A stretch of DNA of 64,000 bases from Pseudomonas sp. TCU-HL1 (GCF_001708505.1 NZ_CP015992.1:2232001-2296000), one strand, 5' to 3'. Shown: positions 17,375 through 27,507, counted from the first letter of the stretch. Program-made: numbers and translations. The notes: a model not told the origin generated them from the letters alone.

Positions 17375-20329
17375 TCAGGCCAGCCTCGCCTTCGCCAGCA
17401 AGGCCGCTTCGTCCACCTCGTCGATCTGCTCCGGTTTCAGGAAACGTTGGGCGTAGTCCTTGTAGACACCCGAGCGGATGAAGAGGCTGAACAGGTCGGG
17501 ATCGATATGGGCGCCTCGGCACATGCCGGTCATGATTCCCAGGGCCTCGGAGAGCGTCTTGCCCTTCTTGTAGGGTCGGTCCACCGCAGTCAGCGCTTCG
17601 AAGATGTCGGCGATGGCCATCATCCGGGCCGGCAGGCTCATTTCCTCACGCGTGAGTCGTTTCGGATAGCCAGTGCCGTCCATTTTCTCATGGTGCCCGC
17701 CAGCGATTTCCGCCACGTTTGCCAGGTGCTCGGGGAAGGGCAGGTGGTTGAGCATCAGGATGGTCTGCACGATGTGGTGGTTGATGATGTAGCGTTCTTC
17801 GTCGGTCAGGGTTCCCCGGCTGACAGAGAGGTTGTGCAACTCGCCGCGGTTGAATTTGTGTTCGGGCACCTGGAGCTTGAAGCCCCAGGGATTGTCTGGC
17901 GCTATCAGTTCGCTGGCGGGGCGTTCCACGATGTGTTCGGGACGATCGGCTAGCAAGCGCTCCTCCACCGGCAGGCTCGGCGCGGGCGACCGGGCAAGGC
18001 GCTGGGCCTCTTCCCAGGAAACCCCTAGGCGGTTGTCCAGGGTTCGGGTCCAGGTGCGCTGGGCGATCCGCGTCAGGCGTTCCTGGTCAGCTTCGGCCAT
18101 GGCCTCACCACCCAGGTTGCAGCGGGCGACGAAGGCGAAGTCGTCATCGAGAGCATGAAGCTCGGCGTCCCGCAGACGTGCCTGTTCGGCCTCGTCCCCG
18201 CCTTGGGCCAGCGCCTGCCAGTAGCGTACCCAGGCGTCGCGCTTGAGGACCTCGAAGCGGGTGCGGATTTCGTGGATGCGATCGTTCAGGGTTTCCAGCT
18301 TGGTGGCCTTGTCTACCACGTATTCGGGGGTGGTGACCTTGCCGCAGTCATGCAGCCACGCCGCAATGTGCAGGGCTTCCCATTCCTCATCCGTGGGGTC
18401 GAATCCGCGGAATGGCGTCTCCTGGCTGTCCGCGGCGGCCCGGGCGAGCATCAGGGTGATCTCCGGAACGCGCTGGCAATGGCCGCCGGTGTAGGGGCTC
18501 TTGGCATCGATGGCGCCGGCCATCAATTGGATGACGGCATCGAGCAACTGCTTCTGTTTCTCCAGCAGCCGCTGGCTTTCGATGCACAGCGCGGCGACGC
18601 CGGATACGGCTTCGACGTACGCGATGCGCTCCGGCTTGAGAATGGCCGGACGTGCTTCCTTGCCCGTATCCCGGTGCAGCAGGACCAGCACGCCAATGGT
18701 GGTGCCCTGGCGGTTGTGCAGCCCGGTGCTGACCAGGTGAATCCGGGGGCTTTCCAGCGTCTGCAGGAGGTCGCGGTAGGCGCCGGCCTGGTCAAAGCCG
18801 AACGAACACACCTGGCTGGGGCCGCCGTGGGCGGGGAGGTCGAGCCAGCGCGGCATGGCCGGGTTCTCCAGGCTGAATCCCCGGATGCCATGTGCGTCCA
18901 GGTCCTCCTCACGATGGTTGAGGAACAGTCCATGGGGTTCCAGGCGACCTTTCTGGCTGTCGATCAGATAGAGGAGGCCGCCTGAGGATTCGCTGATGCC
19001 GATGGTCTCGGCCAGTACACGGCGCAGCAGGTTGTCGAAGCGGTTTTCCGCCGAGAGGCTGGACGCGATCTCGAGGAAGCTGGCGATGGTGTCTTTCATC
19101 CGGGCCATTGCCACGGCCAATTGGTCCACTTCCAGAACCGGCGAGTGGCCCATGGCGGGCAGCTTGAAGTTGAAGCTGCGGATGGCTTCGGCCTGGGTCA
19201 CCAGCGCCCGGAGCGGCTTGACCAGTATGCGTGACATCAGGATGCCCAGCGGGATGCATAGCAACAGGATGGCCAGCGTCAACATCGCGCTCTGCCAGCG
19301 AATGCGGTAAGCGTCATCCAGCAGTTCGTCCTCGGGGGCCAGGATGGCCAGTTGCAGGCCCAGGGGGCCGCCTTCCTTCAGGTGCTGGCGGGCCACGACC
19401 CAGCGGCGCTGATCGATCTCCAGCCCGGTGCGCAGATCGTCCTGGCCCGGGAGGGCGGAGAGCGCGGCCAGCGGCGCGCTGAAGTCCTTCACCTGGCCCA
19501 GCTTGGGGGCTCCGTTGATCCGCTTGATCAGCTTGCTGGTGTCGGGGTAGGCCACGGCATGGCCATCCGGCTGGTAGAGCACCACTTCAGTGGAGGGCGT
19601 GACACGGTGGCTGGCGAGCGTGGCCGACAGGTCGTTCAGGGTCAGGTCGGCACCGATCACCGCATCGCTCCCGCTCGGGCTGGCCACGGTGGTGCCGACC
19701 GCACCGCTGGAGAAAAATACGTAGGGCGCGGTGGTGATCGCCCCGTCCTGTTCCAGCGCCCGGTAGTACCAGGGGCGGCCGCGAGGGTCATAGCGTTCGT
19801 TCAGTTCCTGACGTCGAGCAACCTCATTGAGCTGGTCATCGAAGAAGTAGCTCATCGAGTACGCGCCTGACTGATTATCGCGTTCGATGCTCCAAACCTG
19901 GTAGGCCGCATTCGGCGGGGAGTCGAATGCCTTCTTCAGCATCTCGCTACGCAGGGGGCGAACCATGAAGAAGTCGCCGTCGTCGTAACCCAGGTAGAGC
20001 GACGCCAGCTTGGGATTGTCCTTCAGGGCCTGGGCCAGGGGTTGGAGCAGGGTATCCAGGCGGTCGACGCTGTCCTGGTTCTGGTCGGTGCCGTTGAGGG
20101 CCAGCAGGTTCAGCAGGTGGTAGATGGGTTCGTAGGTGTGGCGCAGGTCGGTCTCCACCTCTTCGCTGATCCGGCCAAAAAGCTCGTCGCTGCTGGACAG
20201 GATGATCTGGCTGGTCTGGTGGTAATTGAAGAGGCCGAGGACCACGCCACTGATCAGCAAAAGCAGCATGAACAGTGCACTGATATGGACGTGCAGCGGG
20301 AAGCGACGTTCAGCGAACCTTTGCGGCAT
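17375..20329 (-). CDS. dCache-HAMP-GAF-HD-GYP protein (putative c-di-GMP phosphodiesterase)
   Basis: A 984-residue membrane receptor. Helix one (about 10-34) and helix two (about 334-354) flank a periplasmic dCache-like sensor. A HAMP segment, a GAF-like domain (about 415-590) and a C-terminal HD-GYP region follow. The metal-binding HD lies in AAWLHDCGK near residue 659, and the signature in HHEKMDGTGYP near 878. HD-GYP enzymes hydrolyse c-di-GMP, and the key residues are present. The roughly 220-residue gap between HD and GYP is far larger than in canonical members, indicating a domain insertion. The ligand is unknown. It is divergent from the rocA2-like gene. Confidence 0.88.
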   Translation of the reverse strand: MPQRFAERRFPLHVHISALFMLLLLISGVVLGLFNYHQTSQIILSSSDELFGRISEEVETDLRHTYEPIYHLLNLLALNGTDQNQDSVDRLDTLLQPLAQALKDNPKLASLYLGYDDGDFFMVRPLRSEMLKKAFDSPPNAAYQVWSIERDNQSGAYSMSYFFDDQLNEVARRQELNERYDPRGRPWYYRALEQDGAITTAPYVFFSSGAVGTTVASPSGSDAVIGADLTLNDLSATLASHRVTPSTEVVLYQPDGHAVAYPDTSKLIKRINGAPKLGQVKDFSAPLAALSALPGQDDLRTGLEIDQRRWVVARQHLKEGGPLGLQLAILAPEDELLDDAYRIRWQSAMLTLAILLLCIPLGILMSRILVKPLRALVTQAEAIRSFNFKLPAMGHSPVLEVDQLAVAMARMKDTIASFLEIASSLSAENRFDNLLRRVLAETIGISESSGGLLYLIDSQKGRLEPHGLFLNHREEDLDAHGIRGFSLENPAMPRWLDLPAHGGPSQVCSFGFDQAGAYRDLLQTLESPRIHLVSTGLHNRQGTTIGVLVLLHRDTGKEARPAILKPERIAYVEAVSGVAALCIESQRLLEKQKQLLDAVIQLMAGAIDAKSPYTGGHCQRVPEITLMLARAAADSQETPFRGFDPTDEEWEALHIAAWLHDCGKVTTPEYVVDKATKLETLNDRIHEIRTRFEVLKRDAWVRYWQALAQGGDEAEQARLRDAELHALDDDFAFVARCNLGGEAMAEADQERLTRIAQRTWTRTLDNRLGVSWEEAQRLARSPAPSLPVEERLLADRPEHIVERPASELIAPDNPWGFKLQVPEHKFNRGELHNLSVSRGTLTDEERYIINHHIVQTILMLNHLPFPEHLANVAEIAGGHHEKMDGTGYPKRLTREEMSLPARMMAIADIFEALTAVDRPYKKGKTLSEALGIMTGMCRGAHIDPDLFSLFIRSGVYKDYAQRFLKPEQIDEVDEAALLAKARLA

Positions 20330-20650
20330 TGCAGCAGCTCCTGTGGCCCCTCTCCCTGAGGGCTACAGGAGAATAGATGAGGCTTTTGCCGTTCGTCGTG
20401 CAAATTGCCATGAGCGCGTCGGAAAGGAGGAGGTGGGCTCGGTTTTCGGGGCAATCCAAGGGGGGATTTTTACATCCGCTACGGCCGAACCGAACGTTTG
20501 ACTCTGTAGAAATCGACCGTTGCCTGTAGGAGGGAGCCCAAGGTGTGGTAAGGCGCGTCCTGAATCGGGTAACCGGTCCCAGTGGGGGGTCGACACTGCA
20601 AATGCCTTCTCTATCGTGGCTACCACTAAACGCGCCAAGGGAGCGACGCC
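20330..20650. other. Divergent promoter region, HD-GYP gene / response regulator
   Basis: About 320 bp between divergent genes. I see no ORF, terminator or clear consensus promoter. GGGAG lies upstream of the response-regulator ATG. Confidence 0.4.
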
Positions 20651-21328
20651 ATGAGCAAGTTGGTCAACCTAGATGACTTTATCGAGGAGGGGAGTGAGTC
20701 GGCTTACAAGGTGATGATCGTCGACGATCACCCGGTGATTCGCCTTGCCGTGCGACTGCTGCTGGGGCGCGAGGGTTACTCGATCGTGGCGGAGACGGAC
20801 AATGGTGTGGATGCCATCGCCCTGGCGCGCGAACACCAGCCGGACATGGTGATTCTCGACATCGGTATTCCCAAGCTCGGCGGCCTGGATGTCATCGCAC
20901 GCCTGCACGCGCTGGACCTGCCACTGCGCGTGTTGGTGCTGACCGGTCAGAATCCCAATCACTACGCCACACGCTGCATGCAGGCCGGGGCCGCAGGCTT
21001 CGTCTGCAAGGAAGGTGATCTCGCCGAAGTCACGTCGGCGGTTCGGGCGGTGCTCTCCGGGTACAGCTATTTCCCGAGCGACGTGATCAAGTCCGGCAAG
21101 CGCCAGGTTGGCCTGCCTGACGAAACCGAACTGATCGAACGCCTCTCCGACCGTGAACTGGTGGTGCTCAAGTTCCTGGCCAACGGCTACAGCAACAAGG
21201 ACATCGCCGAAGAGATGTTCATCAGCAACAAGACCGTCAGCACCTACAAGACTCGCCTGCTGCTCAAGCTCAATGCCCGTTCCCTGATCGAACTGGTGGA
21301 GTTTGCCAATCGCAACGCTCTGGCCTGA
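20651..21328 (+). CDS. rocA2: NarL/LuxR-type response regulator (RocA2-like)
   Basis: A 225-residue response regulator. A 19-residue N-terminal extension precedes the receiver domain, with the acidic pocket in VMIVDDHP, phospho-acceptor Asp70 in MVILDIGIP, and the conserved Thr and Lys in VLTGQ and FVCKEGD. The C-terminus is a LuxR-type helix-turn-helix (LSDRELVVLKFLANGYSNKD, then FISNKTVSTYKTRLL). The sensor gene follows after eight bases, so the two form a two-component operon. The RocA2 name rests on synteny with P. aeruginosa and on domain layout. Confidence 0.85.
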   Translation: MSKLVNLDDFIEEGSESAYKVMIVDDHPVIRLAVRLLLGREGYSIVAETDNGVDAIALAREHQPDMVILDIGIPKLGGLDVIARLHALDLPLRVLVLTGQNPNHYATRCMQAGAAGFVCKEGDLAEVTSAVRAVLSGYSYFPSDVIKSGKRQVGLPDETELIERLSDRELVVLKFLANGYSNKDIAEEMFISNKTVSTYKTRLLLKLNARSLIELVEFANRNALA

Positions 21329-21336
21329 CTCTCCCC

Positions 21337-24300
21337 ATGCGACTTTTCCTCGTGCTGATCGGGCTCGTGCTCGGGGGATCGTTGCTGCCTTCGATCTGCC
21401 TGGGTGAAGACAATCTCTCCCTGGAGTTGTTGGGGCGTTCCCAGTCACGGGGCATGGTGGTGCCGATGGAGGCGGGAGACCAACGCTGGCTGCGTGAAAA
21501 GCGCGTTTTGCGGATTGGCACCAGCGAGCCCGATTTCCCGCCCTTCGACATCACTGCCAGTGGCCAGGACTACGAAGGGGTGACTGCTGATTTCCTGCGG
21601 CTGATCACCCAGGCGGTCGGGGTCGAAGCCCAGGTGCTGCGTTTTCCGAACCGCGAGGCGGCGCGCAATGCGCTGCGCAGCGGGAAGATCGATCTCCTGG
21701 GCAACAGCATGGAGAACGACGCCGCCAGCCCCGGCCTGATCCAGACCATCGCCTACCTGCAGCATCAGCCGGTGATGGTGACGCGCATCGACGACCGCCG
21801 GGCCGCCTCGGGCAGTCTCGATGGGCTACGTCTTGCCTATTCCTCTGAAGGTCCGAGCCAGGAGTTGCTTCGCCAGCTTTACCCCAATGCACGTCTCATC
21901 CGGCACAGCTCGGTGCGCAGCGCCCTGCAATCGGTGGCGTTCGACCAGAGCGACGTCTTCATTGGCGACGTCATCGCCGCCAACTACCTCATCCGGCAGG
22001 GCTACCTCATCAACCTGCGCATGACCAACTTCGCCGGGTTCGACGGCGTGGGCGTTTGTTTCTCCGTGGCCGAAGGCAATCATCGCCTGCAGCGTATTCT
22101 CGACAGTGCGATTGCTGCAATCCCGGATGCCGAGCGTGTCGGGATCATGAAGCGTTGGGGGGGGGGGGTTGGCATCTTCCTGGACAACCTGCGCCCCCAG
22201 CTCACCCGGCGTGAGAGGCGCTGGCTGGAGCGGCATGGCCCCGCCCGATTGGTGGTCGATGAAACCTTCGAGCCGCTTACCTTTTTCAATCGCCAGGGCC
22301 GCTTCCGCGGCATCGTATCCGATCTGCTGGAGCTGATTCGGCAAAGGACGGGGCTGGAGTTCGAGATCAGCGCCAGGTCCTCGGCCAGGGACATGCTCGC
22401 CGACCTGGGCAGTGGGCGGGTCGATATGGCTGCCACGCTGTTCTCCACACCTGAGCGAAACCAGCACCTCAGCTTTACACGGCCCTACTTCAGCACGAGC
22501 AGCGTGTTGGTGGTGCGTGCTTCCGATTCCAGCCTGCAAGGGTTGGACGAACTCGATGGGCGTACGCTGGCTGTTCCTGCCGGTCACTCGTTGCTCCCGT
22601 ACATCCGCAAGCACTACCCCAACGTGGTGGTGCAAGAAGTCGAGACCGGCATCCAGGGGCTTTCCAGCGTGGCGGAAGGGAAGATCGACGCCGCCCTGCA
22701 TGCCATGGCCTCGTCCACTTTCCTGATCAGCCGGTATTACCCGGGGCAGCTCCGTATCGCCGACACCGTCGGCCGGGACCCGGGCCGTTTCGCCTTCGCC
22801 GTTTCGCGCGACCAGCCCGAGCTGCAGAGCATCCTCGAGAAGGCGTTGCTGTCGATTTCCCCGGACGATCTGGGCAACATCATCAACCGCTGGTACACCA
22901 AGGACGAAGAGGCCGAGAGCAGTTGGGTCGAATACCGGGCGCGGCTCTATCAGGTGGGGTTCGTATTCCTGCTGGTGGCAATGGTATTCGCGGCGTGGGC
23001 GCTGCATTTGCGTCGTCAGGTCCGCCGGCGCGAGCAGGAGGAGCGTCGCCTCAATGATCAACTGGCCTTCAAGCGCTCCCTGATCGACGGTATCCCGTTT
23101 CCGTTGTCCGTCCGCGACCTGGAGGGGCGCACCATCACCTGCAATCGCAGCTTCGTCGAGGCCGTCGGGGTTCCTCGAACGGCGCTGATCGGCAAGCGCC
23201 TGACCGAAGTCCAAGACCTGCAAAGCGACGCACTGGATGAGCTGGAGGACCTGAGCCTGCGAGCCCTTCAGCAGGGCGAGGCGCTGTTCCGCGATCAGCG
23301 TCTGCACTTGCGTGATCGCACCCTGGAAGTTTCTTACTGGGCTATTCCCTATTCCGGAGGGCAGCAGGCCATTCGCGGGCTGATCTGTTGCTGGCTAGAC
23401 ATCACCGAGCGCAACCGGCTCATGGGCGAACTGCGCCAGGCCAAGGAGCAGGCCGAATCCGCCAACGTGGCGAAGAGCCGCTTTCTGGCCACCATGAGCC
23501 ATGAAATCCGCACCCCGCTGAACGCGATCAGCGGCATGCTTGAGTTGGCCCTGAAGCGCGAGCGGCTGGATCGTGAGGCGATCCAGGTCGCGCGCGAGTC
23601 GGCGGATTCCCTGCTGGCGTTGATCGGTGACATCCTCGACATCGCCAAGATCGAGTCCGGGCGCATGGTGCTTGAACCCCATCGCGCTTCACCCCGGGCA
23701 CTGACCGAGTCGGTGGTGCGGGTGTTCGACGGCCTGGCGCGGCAAAAGGGACTGAGGCTAAGCCTTAACCTTGACCTTTCCGTTCGCGACGACGTGATGG
23801 TCGATCCGTCCTGCTTCAAGCAGATTCTTTCCAACCTGATCAGCAACGCCATCAAGTTCACCGATAACGGCGAGGTGCGTGTGAGCTTGCAGGCCCATCG
23901 TGCGGGTGAAGAGCAGGTGCAACTGGCTGTCGTCGTTGAAGACAGTGGTATCGGCATTGCGAAGGAGGACCAGCAGCGGCTGTTCCAGCCCTTCACCCAG
24001 GTGGCGGGCAGCATGGGGGGCGGGCGTGGCGGCACCGGTCTGGGGCTGAGTATCTGTCGGCGCCTGGTGGATATGATGGGCGGGCAGCTGGAGCTGCATA
24101 GCGAGCCCGGCGAGGGCACGCGAGTCGCTGTGAGCCTGCGCCTCCCGAGGTTGGAGCCCTTGCCGCAGGTGGTCGAAACACCAGGGGAGGTGGATTTGCC
24201 GCCGGGGGCGTTTCGTATACTTGTGGTGGACGATCATCCGGTCAATCGAATGATGCTCGTTCAGCAACTGGAACTCCTCAGGCAAACCGCCGTATCCGCT

Positions 24301-24957
24301 GAAAATGGCGAAGAAGCCCTGTGCGCGTGGAGCGGATCGGTCTTCGATCTGGTCATCACCGATTGCAACATGCCGGTGATGGATGGCTATGAGCTGGCTC
24401 AACGCATTCGCAGCAAGGAACGGGAACTGGGTGCGAGGCCCGGCCTGATCATCGGCCTTACGGCGAATGCTCAGCCGGAAGAACTGGCGCGTTGTCGCGA
24501 GGCGGGTATGAACGACTGCCTGTTCAAGCCCATTGGCCTGGATGGATTGCAGGCTTACCTGCAGCGTCTGTTGCCTTCGCGCGGTGCGCCTGAAGCAGGT
24601 GCAAGCGATGCGCTCCAGATCCGCGTCAATCTCGGCCTGCTGGAGCGCACCACGGGCGGCTCACCTGAGCTGGCCCAGCTGTTGCTGAGGGAGCTTCACC
24701 GGGCCAACGGGGGCGATGCGCGCGAGATGGATCGCTTGCTGCAGGCCGGGTGTTGGGGCGAGCTGGAGCAGTTGGTGCATAAGGTCAAAGGCGCCGTCGA
24801 GCTCATTGATGCCCAACCCTTGCTGGCCCACTGCATCGCCTATGGCGAGGCCTTTCACAGTGGTGCAGGGGAGCCGGAGCTGGGTTTTCTGGCTGCTGCA
24901 GTGTGTGGCAGCCTGGAAGCCCTGCAGGCGGAGTTGGCCCAGCATCTGCGGCGGTGA
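21337..24957 (+). CDS. rocS2: BvgS/RocS2-like hybrid sensor kinase
   Basis: A 1206-residue unorthodox sensor. It has a signal peptide (LVLIGLVLGGSLLPS), two periplasmic solute-binding type 3 domains (about 50-275 and 290-520), a membrane helix (about 535-560), a PAS domain and HisKA with His722 in MSHEIRTPL. An ATPase domain, a receiver with Asp1009 in VITDCNMP and an HPt with His1148 in LVHKVKG follow. All phosphorelay residues are present. It is encoded directly after its likely partner regulator. Homologues in P. aeruginosa act in the Roc network controlling fimbriae and efflux. A run of twelve G sits in the code between the two binding domains. Confidence 0.88.
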   Translation: MRLFLVLIGLVLGGSLLPSICLGEDNLSLELLGRSQSRGMVVPMEAGDQRWLREKRVLRIGTSEPDFPPFDITASGQDYEGVTADFLRLITQAVGVEAQVLRFPNREAARNALRSGKIDLLGNSMENDAASPGLIQTIAYLQHQPVMVTRIDDRRAASGSLDGLRLAYSSEGPSQELLRQLYPNARLIRHSSVRSALQSVAFDQSDVFIGDVIAANYLIRQGYLINLRMTNFAGFDGVGVCFSVAEGNHRLQRILDSAIAAIPDAERVGIMKRWGGGVGIFLDNLRPQLTRRERRWLERHGPARLVVDETFEPLTFFNRQGRFRGIVSDLLELIRQRTGLEFEISARSSARDMLADLGSGRVDMAATLFSTPERNQHLSFTRPYFSTSSVLVVRASDSSLQGLDELDGRTLAVPAGHSLLPYIRKHYPNVVVQEVETGIQGLSSVAEGKIDAALHAMASSTFLISRYYPGQLRIADTVGRDPGRFAFAVSRDQPELQSILEKALLSISPDDLGNIINRWYTKDEEAESSWVEYRARLYQVGFVFLLVAMVFAAWALHLRRQVRRREQEERRLNDQLAFKRSLIDGIPFPLSVRDLEGRTITCNRSFVEAVGVPRTALIGKRLTEVQDLQSDALDELEDLSLRALQQGEALFRDQRLHLRDRTLEVSYWAIPYSGGQQAIRGLICCWLDITERNRLMGELRQAKEQAESANVAKSRFLATMSHEIRTPLNAISGMLELALKRERLDREAIQVARESADSLLALIGDILDIAKIESGRMVLEPHRASPRALTESVVRVFDGLARQKGLRLSLNLDLSVRDDVMVDPSCFKQILSNLISNAIKFTDNGEVRVSLQAHRAGEEQVQLAVVVEDSGIGIAKEDQQRLFQPFTQVAGSMGGGRGGTGLGLSICRRLVDMMGGQLELHSEPGEGTRVAVSLRLPRLEPLPQVVETPGEVDLPPGAFRILVVDDHPVNRMMLVQQLELLRQTAVSAENGEEALCAWSGSVFDLVITDCNMPVMDGYELAQRIRSKERELGARPGLIIGLTANAQPEELARCREAGMNDCLFKPIGLDGLQAYLQRLLPSRGAPEAGASDALQIRVNLGLLERTTGGSPELAQLLLRELHRANGGDAREMDRLLQAGCWGELEQLVHKVKGAVELIDAQPLLAHCIAYGEAFHSGAGEPELGFLAAAVCGSLEALQAELAQHLRR
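22157..22168. repeat. G12 homopolymer inside the sensor kinase gene
   Basis: Twelve consecutive G, read in frame as the end of Trp, three Gly codons and the first base of Val (KRWGGGVG). It lies at the junction of the two periplasmic domains. Tracts of this length are prone to slippage in replication, and also to sequencing error. Confidence 0.85.
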
Positions 24958-24967
24958 ACCTGCCCGC

Positions 24968-26032
24968 TCATTCACCTTGGCGTACTTCTTCCATTCTTGG
25001 CGTCGGGCTGCCCCAACGCAGTCGGGCACGATGGGCCAGGTACGCTACCAGCAGCGCTAGTCCCGTACCCAGCAGCGAGTTGTAAAGGCGCAATTCTGGC
25101 AGATGCCAGTCGCGGGACAGGCTCTCGGCCAGCAGTACGAAGCACACGGTGGTCTGTACCACGAAGAGCCCATAATGCTGGGCAATGAATGCGCGGCTGA
25201 GCACGATCAGCGGCAACATGCAGGCCACCAGCAGCGCCGGGTTCTGCAACCAAACCCCAATTCCGATCAGAATCAGCGCGCCCACCAGGCTGCCCAGGCA
25301 TCGTTGAATGCCGCGCTGCAGGCTACCGTCGAGGTCCATTTGAATGGTGGTCAGCACGGTCAGCGTCAGCCAGTAACCGCGAGGCAGGCCCGACAAGTTG
25401 ACGGCCAGGCCGGCGAGGGCACCGGCCAGGCAGCAGGCCAGGGCATGGATGACCCAGAGCCGTTGGGATATGCGCCGAGCAAGTCGGCGCGCCACCTTGG
25501 ACAGGTTGGCCGGGCGAGGCAGCAGTGGCCAAAGGCGCAGCCCGTGCAAGGCCCGCAGGGCAAAGGCCAGCAGCATCACCCAGAGCCCGCCAATGGCGAA
25601 CAGCGCGCCGACCGCCATCCCATTGTTCAGGCTGCCCAGCCCCGCCTGACCCTGGCCGAGGCAGAGGCAGACCGCGAGTCCGGCCCCCAACTTGCCCAGT
25701 TCGGTCCCGAAACGTTGCAGGGCTGCCAGCAAAAGGCCCATGAGGGCGAAGCTGGCCAGACTCAGCAGCGGGTGGCTGGCGACCCAGAATCCCACCCCGG
25801 CACATACCGCTCCAAGCCCGGTGAGCAAGGCCATGCGTAGCATGCCAAGGCGGTGCAACGGGTTGGCCAGGGCGGCCTGAAAGGCGCCGGTGGCGGCCCA
25901 AAGAAATCCGGTGTGGCTGGTGAACAGGCCCAGGACCAACGGCAGCCCGCAGCCCAGGCCCGCCATCAGGGCGGGGCCCCAGGCGGGTGGGCCCGTGTGC
26001 CAGTGCAAGCTTTGTCTGAACAGGTTACGCAT
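24968..26032 (-). CDS. FUSC family inner-membrane protein (putative exporter)
   Basis: A 354-residue hydrophobic protein with two clusters of transmembrane helices separated by a basic segment (LLPRPANLSKVARRLARRIS), typical of FUSC-type proteins related to aromatic-acid exporters and YccS. The second cluster contains PRGYWLTLTVLTTIQMD, a conserved FUSC motif. The ATG at 26032 has GGAG eight bases upstream; a TTG directly before it is less likely. It is convergent with rocS2 with a 10-bp gap. Substrate unknown. Confidence 0.8.
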   Translation of the reverse strand: MRNLFRQSLHWHTGPPAWGPALMAGLGCGLPLVLGLFTSHTGFLWAATGAFQAALANPLHRLGMLRMALLTGLGAVCAGVGFWVASHPLLSLASFALMGLLLAALQRFGTELGKLGAGLAVCLCLGQGQAGLGSLNNGMAVGALFAIGGLWVMLLAFALRALHGLRLWPLLPRPANLSKVARRLARRISQRLWVIHALACCLAGALAGLAVNLSGLPRGYWLTLTVLTTIQMDLDGSLQRGIQRCLGSLVGALILIGIGVWLQNPALLVACMLPLIVLSRAFIAQHYGLFVVQTTVCFVLLAESLSRDWHLPELRLYNSLLGTGLALLVAYLAHRARLRWGSPTPRMEEVRQGE

Positions 26033-26057
26033 CAAGGCGACTCCTGAGGGCCTGATA

Positions 26058-27389
26058 TCAGGTCGGACTGGAGCGGCCGGTCATTTCGCGGGCCATCTCG
26101 GTAGCGTAGCTGTCGGTCATTCCCGCGATGAAGTCGATTACCCGGATGAATGCCCGATAAAGCGGCCACGCGGGATCGGGTGCATTGTGGCCCAGCAGGT
26201 CGAGGATGCGCCGGTGCTTGAAGGATGGCGTACGTCCGCCATGTTGCTCCAAGGCAGCGCCACAGAAGGCGTTCAGGAGAATCTCCAGCGTGGTGTAGGC
26301 GCCGATTTCGTGAAGCGTCTTGCGTTTGTCCTGGAGGATTTTCTCGCGGGCGATGGCCTTGGCCTTGAGCACGCAGCGCTTGGCCGCACCGTGCATGTGC
26401 TCCACCAGGTCGCCTTGCAGGGTGCCGGCCAGCAGCGCGTCCTGTTGTTCGACGAAGGCGCGGGCAGCGGCGTTGGTGAGGTGCTCGATGGCTTTGCCTC
26501 GCAGGATGGCCAGCTTGCGCCGGCGAGAGTCCTTCGGGCCGAGCTGGCGGTAGGTTTCCGGCAGGTCGTCGCCGACCAGCCCGAGCAGCAGCGCCTCGAC
26601 TTCTTCGTACTCCAGCAGCTCCATTTCCAGGCCGTCTTCCAGATCGATCAGGCCGTAGCAGATGTCGTCGGCGGCCTCCATCAGGTAGACCAGCGGGTGG
26701 CGCGCCCAGCGGTGTTCGCCGATGCGTGGCAGCTCCAGCTTGGTGGCGATCTGCTCGAGCAAGGGCAGCTCGCTCTGGTAGCTGCCGAACTTATGCTTCT
26801 TGTAGCCCAGGGCTTCGGCGTGGTGCGACGTCCAGGGGTACTTCAGATAGGTGCCGAGGGTGGCATAGGTCAGGCGCATGCCACCGTCGAACTGGTGGTA
26901 CTCCAGCTGCGTGAGTACTCGCAGCCCCTGGGCATTGCCTTCGAAACTGAGGAAGTCGGCTCGCTCGGCGTCGCTCATGGCGTCCAGCCAACCCCGTGCG
27001 GCGGCCTGCTCGAACCAGTGGCGGATGGCGTCCTCGCCCGAGTGACCAAAGGGTGGGTTGCCGATGTCGTGGGCCAGGCAGGCTGACTGGACGATGACGC
27101 CGAGGTCCGAGGGGGCGCACCAGTCCGGCAGCGTATCGCGCAGGGTCTCGCCGACGCGCATGCCCAGGGATCGCCCCACACAGCTCACTTCCAGGGAGTG
27201 GGTCAGGCGTGTGTGGATATGGTCGTTGCTCGACACCGGGTGCACCTGGGTCTTGCGCCCCAGGCGGCGGAACGCGCCGGAGAAGATGATGCGATCGTGG
27301 TCTTTGTGGAAGGGGCTACGGCCGAGCTCGTTGGTGCTGTGCACCGGTTTGCCGAGGCGTTCGCGGGTGAGCAGGGTCTGCCAGTCCAA
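26058..27389 (-). CDS. dgt: dGTP triphosphohydrolase (dGTPase)
   Basis: An HD-superfamily enzyme that cleaves dGTP to deoxyguanosine and triphosphate and so tunes dNTP pools. Metal-binding and conserved blocks are GAFRRLGRKTQVHP, RLTHSLEVSCVGRSLG, CLAHDIGNPPFGHSGE and EAADDICYGLIDLED. I place the start at TTG 27389 (443 residues, leading into DWQTLLTRERLGKP). GAGGA lies seven bases before it, and homologues begin about there. ATG codons at 27470 and 27440 would add 27 or 17 residues with no family similarity. Confidence 0.88.
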   Translation of the reverse strand: MDWQTLLTRERLGKPVHSTNELGRSPFHKDHDRIIFSGAFRRLGRKTQVHPVSSNDHIHTRLTHSLEVSCVGRSLGMRVGETLRDTLPDWCAPSDLGVIVQSACLAHDIGNPPFGHSGEDAIRHWFEQAAARGWLDAMSDAERADFLSFEGNAQGLRVLTQLEYHQFDGGMRLTYATLGTYLKYPWTSHHAEALGYKKHKFGSYQSELPLLEQIATKLELPRIGEHRWARHPLVYLMEAADDICYGLIDLEDGLEMELLEYEEVEALLLGLVGDDLPETYRQLGPKDSRRRKLAILRGKAIEHLTNAAARAFVEQQDALLAGTLQGDLVEHMHGAAKRCVLKAKAIAREKILQDKRKTLHEIGAYTTLEILLNAFCGAALEQHGGRTPSFKHRRILDLLGHNAPDPAWPLYRAFIRVIDFIAGMTDSYATEMAREMTGRSSPT

Positions 27390-27507
27390 GGCCTGTCCTC
27401 GCCGTTCAGTGGCTGAAGGCCCTACTCTAACCCAACCCATCGCCCACGGCTCAGCTCTTGGGTTCTGCACGAAAATTCGCCGAGCGTGGGCAGTTCCCGG
27501 ATGGAAC

